Below, one piece after another: positions 55,199 to 64,000 of a DNA stretch of 64,000 bases. Numbering within the stretch: position 1 is the first letter of the stretch; the number at the start of each line of letters is the position of its first letter. The notes under the pieces were generated by a model. The model worked only from the letters and a program-made list of their open reading frames with translations. It was not told where the DNA came from and searched no databases. Source of the stretch: Porticoccaceae bacterium (GTDB taxonomy: Bacteria > Pseudomonadota > Gammaproteobacteria > Pseudomonadales > Porticoccaceae); the NCBI GenBank assembly GCA_024959305.1, contig JANXGQ010000018.1, positions 1-64,000 of the forward strand. The letters are read 5' to 3'. The position numbers and the translations under genes are program-made.

Positions 55199-55884
55199 TC
55201 TACCAGAATATAGCGATGCATAATCTCATCCAAGTTCTCTAACACCACATCCAGCAGTAGCAAATCTGAATATCGGAGGCGCTTGGTGATCAGTTCCGCG
55301 TCCAATAAGCTGCAGTATAGATCGGCTAGTGGGCGGTAACTGATATGCCATCGCTCTGGCGCTATGCCACCAGTATCTATTTTATAGGGGCGATAAAATT
55401 GGGTCTGCTCGGAGGATAAATAGCCGTCTAACCAATCATGCATAGGTGCAAATAGCCCCGCCCCCTGAACTTCCTCCGGTATTAACTGTATCTGATAGCC
55501 CTCGGGCATTGCCTTGGCATCATAGATATCAAAGTCAGTGCCCCAATGATGTCTGGAAGCGCCGGGAAGAGCCGACCAGCGCAAGATTGCCTGTACCTTG
55601 CGCCAGGGACTCAGACCTTTTGCATCGATGGGGCTTCCAAATGGATCCATTATCGGACGCATACCAGCGACTTTGCCATTCCATATCTGCAATTGTCGCT
55701 CGAAAGACCGAAATGAACTGCATACACGCAACTCAAACCCCGCCTCCTGTGCAGCATTCTGCAGATCGAGCAGCGGCGCCACTACCTGCTTGTGAACCAG
55801 CAAGGCATTACTGCACAGCAATCCCTCGTTAAGGTCCAATAAATGGGCCTCTGTAGAGCCGGTCACAATATCAGTTACAGTCAT
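55192..55884 (-). CDS. D-Ala-D-Ala carboxypeptidase family (peptidase M15B, VanY-like)
   Basis: FELRVCSSFRSFERQLQIWNGK; PGASRHHWGTDFDIYD; ERWHISYRP. Confidence 0.9.
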   Translation of the reverse strand: MTVTDIVTGSTEAHLLDLNEGLLCSNALLVHKQVVAPLLDLQNAAQEAGFELRVCSSFRSFERQLQIWNGKVAGMRPIMDPFGSPIDAKGLSPWRKVQAILRWSALPGASRHHWGTDFDIYDAKAMPEGYQIQLIPEEVQGAGLFAPMHDWLDGYLSSEQTQFYRPYKIDTGGIAPERWHISYRPLADLYCSLLDAELITKRLRYSDLLLLDVVLENLDEIMHRYILVDY

Positions 55885-56060
55885 TGGTTAGTTATCATGG
55901 TCTAAATTGACGTTATACTCTCGCCGCAACTAATAAGCAAAAAATCAGCTTGTTTAGCAAGTTCAAGCATTGACTTTTTCAGCTTAGACCTGAATATTGG
56001 GACATGCTCAACAGGAAATTGGTTATGCTTATTTTGAAGAGAAAATCGAGGCTCTAACAT

Positions 56061-56474
56061 ATGGCTAATAACCGCCTATTGGAACGCGAAATCCCACTCT
56101 GCGCACTAGACGATTTAGAGGAACGGCAGTCAATTGAATTGGTGGTTGAGCAACGACAACTGTTTGCTGTAAGACTTGGCAATCGTATCCATGCCTATTG
56201 GAACATCTGCCCGCATATGGGCGTTCCCCTCAACTGGGTGCCCAACAAATTTCTCGATTTTAACAATCAATTAATCCAGTGCTCATCCCACGGCGCGCTT
56301 TTCCAAATTGAAAGCGGTCGGTGCATCGCGGGGCCCTGTAGCGGTGACTCTTTGCAGCCCGTCAAACTTCGCTGTGAGAACCACCATTACTACATCGTCG
56401 CCAATCAGCCGCTGCCGCCGGCGCCGCTAAACATCAGAGCTCAGGCACTGTCAGATCTTGAAGACAGGGAATAG
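56061..56474 (+). CDS. Rieske [2Fe-2S] domain protein
   Basis: WNICPHMGVPLNW...LIQCSSHGALFQIESGRCIAGPC. Confidence 0.88.
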   Translation: MANNRLLEREIPLCALDDLEERQSIELVVEQRQLFAVRLGNRIHAYWNICPHMGVPLNWVPNKFLDFNNQLIQCSSHGALFQIESGRCIAGPCSGDSLQPVKLRCENHHYYIVANQPLPPAPLNIRAQALSDLEDRE

Positions 56475-57162
56475 CGCGTTCTAAAACTATTTCTCGGTCG
56501 CAGAGCTCAGCCCGCCATGCCAGCACTTCCACCCCTGCCGCCACTGCCTTAGCCAAGGTCTCGGCGTATACCGGATCTATATCTGCAGCCACTTCCATTC
56601 TCTGCGCCCCGGTGATCTGAACACAGAAAAATAGCACCGCTCGATGACCCTGTTTAATCATCGCCATCAGTTCGCGCAAGTGTTTGGTGCCACGACTGGT
56701 CACTGCATCTGGGAATGCGACCAGACCACCGGTTTTTTCCAGAGTGACATTCTTGACCTCCACATAACAGCGCCCGCGCAGCGGATCCTCCAAGAGCAGA
56801 TCGATGCGACTATTTTCTGCTCCGTATCTAACCTCGGAACGCATCTGCTGATAGTCTCGCAATTCGGGAATAAGGCCACTTTCAATAGCCTCGCGAACAA
56901 GGTGATTGGGTCGCGAAGTATTAACCCCAGCCAGCTGCCCATTGACGGTGGTCACTAACTCAAGTGTACCGGGTAATTTTCTGTTCGGATTATCAGACAG
57001 CGAATACCAACAGGCAGATCCTGGAACTAAACAGTTCTTCATCGAGCCGGTGTTGGCACAGTGAATGGTTATGGTCCGACCCTTAGCATCAATCACATCG
57101 CTAAAAAAGCGCTTGTACCTTCTCTCGAAGACAGCCGGCAATAGGGGGGGGGTTATTTTCAT
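56434..57162 (-). CDS. sfsA: Sugar fermentation stimulation protein SfsA
   Basis: ERRYKRFFSDVIDAKGRTITIHCANTGSMKNCL; YVEVKNVTL; start refined to 57162. Confidence 0.94.
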   Translation of the reverse strand: MKITPPLLPAVFERRYKRFFSDVIDAKGRTITIHCANTGSMKNCLVPGSACWYSLSDNPNRKLPGTLELVTTVNGQLAGVNTSRPNHLVREAIESGLIPELRDYQQMRSEVRYGAENSRIDLLLEDPLRGRCYVEVKNVTLEKTGGLVAFPDAVTSRGTKHLRELMAMIKQGHRAVLFFCVQITGAQRMEVAADIDPVYAETLAKAVAAGVEVLAWRAELCDREIVLERAIPCLQDLTVPEL

Positions 57163-57367
57163 TAATCCGAACCTTAAACAGTTTAGTGGCTGGCAGCTTG
57201 TTAGCGTAGCAGTTATGGGCGGTTGCAATAAATAATATTCCCTTATCAGCCTATATTTGAACCACAATAATTGGAAAAGTGATAAATTTATCTTGATAAA
57301 TTGTTATAAAATCTCTATAAACCCCCTGTCTCAACTTTTAGGCTTATTTCAACAGTGGATTTGATGC

Positions 57368-57850
57368 ATGGCAACAGCAAAGAAAAAACCTACAGTAAAA
57401 ACTGCAGTTAGAACCCCAAAAGGCGTAAACTCAGCGACCCTTCACGGCCTTGCCCCCTATAAGGAAAAGGCTGGGGAAGAGTATATGAATGAGCGTCAAC
57501 GCGAGCACTTTAAAAAGATTCTAAATGCTTGGCGAAAAGAGCTAATGGAAGAGGTTGACCGAACTGTAACTCATATGAAGGATGAAGCTGCCAATTTCCC
57601 CGATCCTGCAGATCGCGCCACTCAGGAAGAGGAGTTTAGCCTTGAGTTGCGCACCAGAGATCGAGAGCGCAAGCTGATTAAAAAAATCGACAAGACCCTG
57701 CTGCGTGTCGAAGAAGATGACTATGGCTTCTGCGATCAGTGCGGTATTGAAGTTGGTATTCGTCGACTCGAGGCACGCCCAACTGCCGAGCTTTGCGTGG
57801 ATTGCAAAACACTGGATGAGATTAAGGAAAAGCAGCTCACTGGAGGCTAG
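57368..57850 (+). CDS. dksA: RNA polymerase-binding factor DksA
   Basis: [37 protein letters not shown]. Confidence 0.97.
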   Translation: MATAKKKPTVKTAVRTPKGVNSATLHGLAPYKEKAGEEYMNERQREHFKKILNAWRKELMEEVDRTVTHMKDEAANFPDPADRATQEEEFSLELRTRDRERKLIKKIDKTLLRVEEDDYGFCDQCGIEVGIRRLEARPTAELCVDCKTLDEIKEKQLTGG

Positions 57851-57901
57851 CCCCTCCTCAGTTGTCAGTTTTGCATACTCCAACCTGGGGGGATGTAGGC
57901 A

Positions 57902-58822
57902 ATGTCACAGTCAATAAGCGTGGGTCGTTTTGCCCCCTCCCCAACTGGCCCCCTTCACTTTGGCTCGCTCATTGCGGCCCTGTCGAGCTTTATCCACGCC
58001 AAATATCATAAGGGTAAATGGCTAGTAAGAATTGAAGATATAGATCCGCCGCGGGAAGTGCCGGGATCAAGTGATAGGATTCTCAGGCAATTAGAGCAGC
58101 ATGGTCTAATCTGGGACGATCAGGTGCTTTATCAAAGTTCCCGTCTAGATAGCTATAACCAGATCCTTCAAAGTCTGCGAGATCACAAACGGGTCTATTA
58201 TTGCCAGTGCAATCGACAACGCCTAGTCAGCCTGGGCGGTGTCTACGATGGCAACTGCCGCAATCTGGCATTGGGGCCGCAAGACTGCGCATTGCGACTA
58301 GCGGTCACCAAGGCTCTATCCAGCGCTGAACCCGAGACAGTCTCCATAGGGTTTACCGATAACATTATGGGAAATTTTTCTCAACAGCTCACTCATGGCA
58401 TAGGCGATTTTGTGTTGCGGCGCCGCGATGGACTGATTGCCTATCAACTGGCAGTGGTTATCGATGATCAATATCAGGGCATCACTCAGGTAGTGCGTGG
58501 CGCAGATCTGCTGGATTCCACGCCGAAACAAATCCTACTGCAACAGTGCCTTGGATATCAGACACCAGAATACACCCATATTCCATTGGCCGTTAACTCT
58601 GAAGGACAAAAATTGAGCAAACAAACTTTTGCCAAAACCTTGACTGAAGGGCATGAGAGAGAGAATCTTTGGATTGCCCTGAAATGGCTGCAACAGGATC
58701 CCCCCCAAGAACTGCGGCAGGCAACTGTGGAAGAGATCATAAACTGGGGTATTGAGCACTGGGATCTGACCAGCATCCCCACATCAATGCAAGCAGTCCC
58801 TGCCTTTTCAACCAATATCTGA
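57902..58822 (+). CDS. gluQ: Glutamyl-Q tRNA(Asp) synthetase
   Basis: GRFAPSPTGPLHFGSLIAALSSF; KLSKQTFAK; downstream of dksA. Confidence 0.95.
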   Translation: MSQSISVGRFAPSPTGPLHFGSLIAALSSFIHAKYHKGKWLVRIEDIDPPREVPGSSDRILRQLEQHGLIWDDQVLYQSSRLDSYNQILQSLRDHKRVYYCQCNRQRLVSLGGVYDGNCRNLALGPQDCALRLAVTKALSSAEPETVSIGFTDNIMGNFSQQLTHGIGDFVLRRRDGLIAYQLAVVIDDQYQGITQVVRGADLLDSTPKQILLQQCLGYQTPEYTHIPLAVNSEGQKLSKQTFAKTLTEGHERENLWIALKWLQQDPPQELRQATVEEIINWGIEHWDLTSIPTSMQAVPAFSTNI

Positions 58823-58878
58823 TTTGCTTTACAAGGCAACTCTGAATACCATCTTCGATTTACCGCGCAGTTTGAGCC

Positions 58879-59055
58879 ATGTTGAATTTTCGCTTAGTCG
58901 CAACCCTACTTCTCCTTTGTGCAGTGGTTTTCCCGTTGGCTACTCAGTGGGCTATACAACCCAATGGTGGCTGGTTTAGGCCTTTTGTGGTTTGGGCCAT
59001 GATGGTATTTGCCTCCTACGTGATTCACCGGCACCGAGTCAAAGATGAATCTTGA
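58879..59055 (+). CDS. cbrX: 58-aa small membrane protein, CbrX-like, overlapping cbrA start
   Basis: Read directly: MLNFRLVATLLLLCAVVFPLATQWAIQPNGGWFRPFVVWAMMVFASYVIHRHRVKDES*; overlaps cbrA ATG (59045) by 11 nt; not in ORF track. Confidence 0.75.
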   Translation: MLNFRLVATLLLLCAVVFPLATQWAIQPNGGWFRPFVVWAMMVFASYVIHRHRVKDES

Positions 59056-61930
59056 TACTGTTGTAACCACTGGTGTGGTCCTGCTATTGGCAGGCCTTGT
59101 AGCACGGGCGCTATCCATAAGAGTCGGGCGCACTGGTCAAAACCTGTTATTGGCGCTGGGGCTATTTGCTGGCACTGGCGTTTTGATGGCGATGGGATCC
59201 ATAGAGATGGCGGGTAGGTACGGTTACAGTACCATTATGGCTTTTGTGGCCTTTAGCCTTGTCTATGTGGTTTCTCCGCTTATTTTCTCACCCATTCGCC
59301 GACTCAGTGAAATTGTACGATTTGCCACTCCGATCGATTTTTTAACCTTTAGATACCGAAACAAATTAGTTGCAGCACTGGCATGCACCAGTCTGATCTT
59401 GGCGTCAATACCCCTTATCCTTGCCCAATTGCTTGCCATCGAATCCATATCAAACTTTATGTTTGCCAGCAGCAGCATCAAACCAGCTGTTATCTTTGTC
59501 ACGGCGATACTGGTTATTTTTATGGTATTGCGCTCACTAAATATTAACAGCTTGGGACATCTGGGTTGGGTAATGGCGGCAGCCGGACTGCTGATAATAC
59601 CAGCCCTAGGCCTCACCACCTGGACAGCCATTCAGTCTGTGTTTGGCGGCCTCTATGAAATGAATCACTGGGTGGTCGATAGCGGGCAGCGATCGATTGT
59701 GCAGCGCATGGATTCTTCGCTGAGTCTGTTTGTTATCTTTATGGCTGCCAGCTTTGCAAGCCCTATCAATTTTAGCTTGCTGATGGCACACAACATAACT
59801 GACAGGCAGGCTGAAATGACTGCCTGGGCCTATCCACTCATGGCACTTTTGGCATGCATCCCTGTCTTTCCGCTACTGTGGAGCGGTATTGCAAGCCAAT
59901 CCTACTTCCCTCTTCAAGAGTACCTGTACAGACTGCCGGCTATCCACGAACAGCCATTGATCAGTGGATTTGCCTGTGCAAGCATTATGCTGCTCGCACT
60001 GTCGATGATTTACAGTTTGATTTTGATCGCCTCGAAAATTTTTATAAATAGTTTTGTATTGCCGAATAAGGACCTCAAACAACAACAAAATTTGTCAGTT
60101 TGGATAACTCGCAACCAGAGTTATATCTGTATTGCCCTGATCCTCCTGTGTGCAGGATTAAGCCTGGTGACTAAAGGCCGCAGCATCACAGACTATTACC
60201 TAGCTGGATTTTCGGGACTCGCCCAACTGACTCCCGGGATGTTAGCTGTTATCTATCTTCCCAAGGCCAATCGAAGTGGATTTGTCGCAGGCTTAGCCGC
60301 GGGAATAAGCCTTTGGCTGGTGGCTATAGCACTGCCCCTGATATTGGGTGACTGGCAATTATCAATACCATTTTCCAATATAACAGTGCACTTTGGCATG
60401 CAAAATTGGAGTCTGTGGGCAATTGAAGCCCTACTTGTCAACGTGACGCTAAGTGCCCTATTTTCCATCTTCGGCACCATGGATAAAGAACAAAAGGCCT
60501 TTGCCGCCATCTGTATGGCCGATAGTGTGTATATTCCCACGCGAATTGAAGTGGCCCAAAAATCGGTGCCAGAATTAACTGAAAGTCTGCGGCTTGCTCT
60601 AGGAGATACTGCCGACGAGCATATTGCTGAAGCACTCGACAGTTTGCAGCTATACGAGGACGAAGTCAGGCCCGCGGCACTGCGAAAACTACGCGACAAT
60701 ATCAATGCCTCGTTAAATTTCCGCTATGGCATTCTCGCCGCCACAGAAATAATAGAGAAATCGCGCCTGTCAGTGCCCCCCTCCTCTACAGGACCTGAGG
60801 ATATCCATGTTCTCGAATCTGTATTGGCAATTCAGGGGGATCAGTTGACCGGCATCGCCAATGAGCTGAATAAGCTGAGAATGCATCATAGAGATATGCT
60901 CAATAACCTTCCTATTGGGGTTATGTCATTGGATAAAAAAGGGGAGATTCTTAAATGCAATCAGACCCTCGAGAACTATATAGGCATCCAAGAATCAGAG
61001 ATTATTGGCAGTTCACTATCGGAACTGCCAGATCCTTGGAAATCCGCGATACAGGTCTTTTTAGAAGAGAATGTGATTGCCTCAGAGCGTATTCCATTAG
61101 AGTCTGAGGGGCGCACTAGGTGGTTTAGTCTTCAAAAATCAGAGCCCTCCGGGATTGCGGATCCTGTGGATGCGGAAACGGGCCAAGAGATTATCTTGCT
61201 GATAGAAGATCAAACTGAGGCTGTGACACTGACCCAAACTTCTATTGATAATGAGAGACTGGCCTCCGTGGGACGCCTAGCAGCTGGAGTTGCCCATGAA
61301 ATTGGCAATCCGCTAACCGGCATTGCCTGTTTGGCACAAGACCTCCAGCATGAGGACAGCGTCGATCATATAACCGACTATTCGCAACAAATACTATCCC
61401 AAACAGATCGCATCAATCTTATTGTTAAGTCATTGATAAATTTTTCGAAAGGCGGTGAGGCACTTTCTCGTAAACGCAGTAAAGTGAGTGTCCAAAAAAC
61501 CGTCCAAGAAGCTATTGATCTACTGACACTCAATAAAACCAAATCCGCTGTAGACTACCTTTGCACCATAGATGGAGACCTCCATATCTGGGGAGATCAT
61601 CATCAATTAACACAAATATTCCTAAACCTCTTGAGCAATGCTCGGGATGCCTCCCCCGATGGTGGTCAAGTGAGGGTAACTGTTGAGAGAGATCAGCAAT
61701 GTGCACGGGTTATTGTCAGTGATCAGGGCAGCGGTATCCCAGAAGATATCAGGGCGCAAATATTTGAACCCTTTGTTACCAGCAAGGATCCCGGAGAGGG
61801 AACCGGACTGGGGTTATGGATTGTATTCAATCTAGCAAAGAGCTTGGGCGCTGATATCACAATAGACAGCCCCACTGAAGAGAACGGCAAAGGCACTGCT
61901 GTGGCGTTGAGTTTTCCATTATCTACATAG
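59045..61930 (+). CDS. cbrA: CbrA-like sensor histidine kinase with SSS transporter-like domain, PAS and HK
   Basis: ~12 TM N-terminus; H-box SVGRLAAGVAHEIGNPLTGIA; N/G boxes NLLSNARDASPDGG, SDQGSGIPEDI, GEGTGLGLWIV. Confidence 0.9.
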   Translation: MNLDTVVTTGVVLLLAGLVARALSIRVGRTGQNLLLALGLFAGTGVLMAMGSIEMAGRYGYSTIMAFVAFSLVYVVSPLIFSPIRRLSEIVRFATPIDFLTFRYRNKLVAALACTSLILASIPLILAQLLAIESISNFMFASSSIKPAVIFVTAILVIFMVLRSLNINSLGHLGWVMAAAGLLIIPALGLTTWTAIQSVFGGLYEMNHWVVDSGQRSIVQRMDSSLSLFVIFMAASFASPINFSLLMAHNITDRQAEMTAWAYPLMALLACIPVFPLLWSGIASQSYFPLQEYLYRLPAIHEQPLISGFACASIMLLALSMIYSLILIASKIFINSFVLPNKDLKQQQNLSVWITRNQSYICIALILLCAGLSLVTKGRSITDYYLAGFSGLAQLTPGMLAVIYLPKANRSGFVAGLAAGISLWLVAIALPLILGDWQLSIPFSNITVHFGMQNWSLWAIEALLVNVTLSALFSIFGTMDKEQKAFAAICMADSVYIPTRIEVAQKSVPELTESLRLALGDTADEHIAEALDSLQLYEDEVRPAALRKLRDNINASLNFRYGILAATEIIEKSRLSVPPSSTGPEDIHVLESVLAIQGDQLTGIANELNKLRMHHRDMLNNLPIGVMSLDKKGEILKCNQTLENYIGIQESEIIGSSLSELPDPWKSAIQVFLEENVIASERIPLESEGRTRWFSLQKSEPSGIADPVDAETGQEIILLIEDQTEAVTLTQTSIDNERLASVGRLAAGVAHEIGNPLTGIACLAQDLQHEDSVDHITDYSQQILSQTDRINLIVKSLINFSKGGEALSRKRSKVSVQKTVQEAIDLLTLNKTKSAVDYLCTIDGDLHIWGDHHQLTQIFLNLLSNARDASPDGGQVRVTVERDQQCARVIVSDQGSGIPEDIRAQIFEPFVTSKDPGEGTGLGLWIVFNLAKSLGADITIDSPTEENGKGTAVALSFPLST

Positions 61931-61976
61931 AATAATCCTAAATTCCGCATATAATCTTCAAACAAAAAAGCCTAAA

Positions 61977-63215
61977 ATGGAATCCGTGAAGAAACCTCAA
62001 ATCCTAATCGTAGAAGACGAAAAAGTTATTCGGACCTCTCTGCGAAAACTGCTTGAACGCCATAATTACTGCATATCAGATGCGGTGAGCGTCAAGGCTG
62101 CCAGAAAGAATTTCAATCTCAACCATTTTGATTTAATTATCAGCGATCTGCGTTTGCCTGGAGCTTTCGGAACCGAGCTTATCAATATGGCGCCGGATGT
62201 ACCCGTTGTCATAATGACCAGCTATGCCAGTTTGCGCTCTGCGGTGGATACTATGCGCCAGGGGGCGGCCGACTATATTTCCAAGCCGTTTGATCACGAG
62301 GAAATACTAAGTACCGTTAAACGCGTTACCTCTGAGTTAGACCAGGGCAAAAGGCGACGCACAGCCAGAAACAACCTCTTGATGGGCAAAAGTCCACAAA
62401 TACTCAAAATAATCAATAGGGTACAAAAGGTGGCCCCCACCTTGGCACCAGTGCTTATCCATGGAGAAATAGGCTCGGGACGGCGCACAATAGCAGAGAC
62501 CGCTCACAGTATCAGTGCCTTTTCCAAACAGCCTTTTGTCACTATTAACTGCGCCTCTATCAGTGCGGATCAGTTGCTTGATGAACTCAAAGATCAGACC
62601 CAAAAAACCTTGTTCTTCAATAATATTTGTGAGTTACCCAAGACACAGCAAGCTATTGCCTCGACAGCGACCAACCTTGAAAACATCCGTGTTATAGCCT
62701 CTACAGAGCAGGACCTTGAAGCACTCAGTAATCTAGGGCAGTTCCGCAAAGATCTTCTATACAACCTAGCTGTTATCAAAATTGAGGTACCATCATTGCG
62801 TGAACACGCAAATGATATACCGCTACTTATTGAATACTTTATCTATAAATACTCAGCTGAACTTGGCTATTCTGTCAACCTAACGCCCGAGGCACTGCAA
62901 GCACTGAGCGAACACAGCTGGCCCGGCAACGTTAAAGAACTACAGGATACAATCTATCAAGCTATGCTGTTGTGCGACCCCGGAGAGGCCATCACTGCTG
63001 AGACCGTCTGCCTATCCAACAAACATGATCATCAGCTCGCAGATCAATCAGAAGAGCATTGGGCTGATGTATCTCTTGAGGAGTACTTTAGCAACTTCGT
63101 ATTGCAGAACCAGCAACAGATGACTGAAACTGAACTTGCCAGCAAACTGGGCATCAGTCGAAAATCTTTATGGGAGCGACGTATTAGACTGGAAATACCC
63201 CGCAAAAAAAATTAA
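61977..63215 (+). CDS. cbrB: CbrB-like response regulator with degenerate NtrC-type AAA+ domain and Fis-type HTH
   Basis: Receiver IVEDEKV..LIISDLRLPG; AAA remnants GEIGSGRR, KTLFFNNICELP (no GAFTGA), FRKDLLYNLAVIKIEVPSLREHANDIP; HTH TELASKLGISRKSLWERR. Confidence 0.88.
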   Translation: MESVKKPQILIVEDEKVIRTSLRKLLERHNYCISDAVSVKAARKNFNLNHFDLIISDLRLPGAFGTELINMAPDVPVVIMTSYASLRSAVDTMRQGAADYISKPFDHEEILSTVKRVTSELDQGKRRRTARNNLLMGKSPQILKIINRVQKVAPTLAPVLIHGEIGSGRRTIAETAHSISAFSKQPFVTINCASISADQLLDELKDQTQKTLFFNNICELPKTQQAIASTATNLENIRVIASTEQDLEALSNLGQFRKDLLYNLAVIKIEVPSLREHANDIPLLIEYFIYKYSAELGYSVNLTPEALQALSEHSWPGNVKELQDTIYQAMLLCDPGEAITAETVCLSNKHDHQLADQSEEHWADVSLEEYFSNFVLQNQQQMTETELASKLGISRKSLWERRIRLEIPRKKN

Positions 63216-63282
63216 AAAACCTTAAAAAAACGGCTTCATCGCCAAATTCTGGAGCTTTAACGCAAATGATCCAGTCATGTAC

Positions 63283-63312
63283 TTGTTGCGAGAACGTATT
63301 TCTGATTATATT
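63283..63312 (+). promoter_or_regulatory. Candidate sigma70-like promoter for intergenic RNA
   Basis: TTGTTG (63283-63288), 18-nt spacer, TATATT (63307-63312). Confidence 0.4.
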
Positions 63313-63318
63313 GACGGC

Positions 63319-63453
63319 GTTGAGATATAACTCAACCTACTAATAATAATAAATAATAACAATAAAAACCGGATGGATTGCGAAAAAGTGTTCAGGGAGC
63401 TTTAGCTCTAGAACTGTTGAGGGGGGCTGTCGAAAGGCAACCCTTTTTTATTG
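63319..63453 (+). ncRNA. Candidate CrcZ-like small RNA (Hfq/Crc-sequestering type)
   Basis: 5' hairpin GTTGAG-atataa-CTCAAC, AAT AAT AAT AAA T AAT AAC AAT AAA AAC (63342-63369), hairpin GGGAGCT-tt-AGCTCT, then terminator; in cbrB-pcnB gap. Confidence 0.6.
63422..63450 (+). terminator. Intrinsic terminator of the candidate sRNA
   Basis: GGGCTGTC-gaaa-GGCAACCC followed by TTTTTT (one mismatch, one G-U). Confidence 0.8.
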
Positions 63454-63563
63454 CCCGCTAGTTTTTCTGAAAAAAATATTTTGCTCCTATATAAGGGACT
63501 GTAAGTGACGATTATTGTTAACAGGGTTTGCTGTGCTCTGTTAAACTGTGCGCTCACCTTGTC

Positions 63564-64000
63564 ATGGCAACCATTGTGCTGAAACGCCTTAGTAAATTTT
63601 TCAATCGCGATGCATTGCAACAGGATGCTGTTAATCATCTTGTGATGCAGCCTCACGAGCACTCTCTCAACCCGAAAGTGCTATGCAACCGTGCATTAGA
63701 GGTTGTGCGCGTCCTTCAGGATAATCATTTCGAGGCCTATCTAGTAGGAGGCTGTATTCGGGACCTGTTATTGGGGCTTAACCCCAAGGATTTCGATGTT
63801 GCAACCAATGCAGAGCCCCATGAGGTCAAACATCTTTTTAGGCGTTCGCGGATCGTCGGTCGGCGCTTTCAAATTGTGCATGTGCAATTTGGTAGAACCC
63901 TTATAGAGGTCACAACCTTCCGCTCAAATTCCACCAAAATAAACAATTTATCAAAAAATAAAAATCGGCGCTTGCAACAATCTGCAAGCGGACTGCTTAC
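63564..64000 (+). CDS. pcnB: Poly(A) polymerase I, partial (C-terminus outside window)
   Basis: ALEVVRVLQDNHFEAYLVGGCIRDLLLGLNPKDFDVATNAEPHEVKHLFRRSRIVGRRFQIVHVQFG. Confidence 0.95.
   Translation, partial: MATIVLKRLSKFFNRDALQQDAVNHLVMQPHEHSLNPKVLCNRALEVVRVLQDNHFEAYLVGGCIRDLLLGLNPKDFDVATNAEPHEVKHLFRRSRIVGRRFQIVHVQFGRTLIEVTTFRSNSTKINNLSKNKNRRLQQSASGLL

Noticed and set aside
47914-55199. 7.2-kb block between 42-bp direct repeats as a mobile genomic island
   Set aside because: Contents are ordinary core genes (efp, serB, epmA, dgkA) and no integrase or transposase is present; the repeats look like independent small elements.
63250-63265. Possible sigma54 promoter (CTGGAGCTTTAACGCAA) ahead of the candidate sRNA
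   Set aside because: GG-to-GC spacing is 9 nt instead of the strict 10, and the CbrB homologue lacks GAFTGA; not a credible -24/-12 element.
63340-63369. AAT-rich run as a simple microsatellite
   Set aside because: Considered as chance low complexity, but its location between a 5' hairpin and an intrinsic terminator in the cbrB-pcnB gap favours an RNA function; kept as a finding with that caveat.

Overview
The window is a dense gammaproteobacterial core-genome segment. Gene order resembles marine SAR92/Cellvibrionales-type and Pseudomonas-type chromosomes, but the lineage is inferred only. On the minus strand it carries hisS(partial)-ispG-rlmN-ndk and the isc operon (iscR-S-U-A-hscB-hscA-fdx-iscX). 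It then runs through trmJ/suhB, sppA, hda, purMN, dcd/apbC/metG, rsxABCDGE, argG, pyrC-rnt, rsmI/lpoA-yraN-diaA-dolP, sspAB, a fused cytochrome b/c1 gene with its Rieske partner, rpsI-rplM, zapE/zapG, epmA/efp, serB, two cysE paralogs, sfsA and dksA-gluQ, and ends in a cbrX-cbrA-cbrB-like locus and pcnB(partial). No CRISPR, prophage, transposase or rRNA was seen, and no convincing tRNA.

The most notable signals are:
(1) A CbrX/CbrA/CbrB-like locus. Its CbrB homologue lacks GAFTGA and has degenerate Walker A/B motifs. The cbrB-pcnB gap holds a strong candidate small RNA: a 5' hairpin, a run of AAN triplets like an Hfq/Crc-binding CA motif, and an intrinsic terminator. This is the position of CrcZ in Pseudomonas.
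(2) Short dispersed palindromic repeats, including a ~100-bp family with one copy inside a five-hairpin array between iscS and iscU.
(3) A cytochrome b-c1 fusion.
(4) A decayed comF.
(5) A degenerate cyclase-like membrane protein next to serB.
All calls come from reading the sequence; no database search was run.
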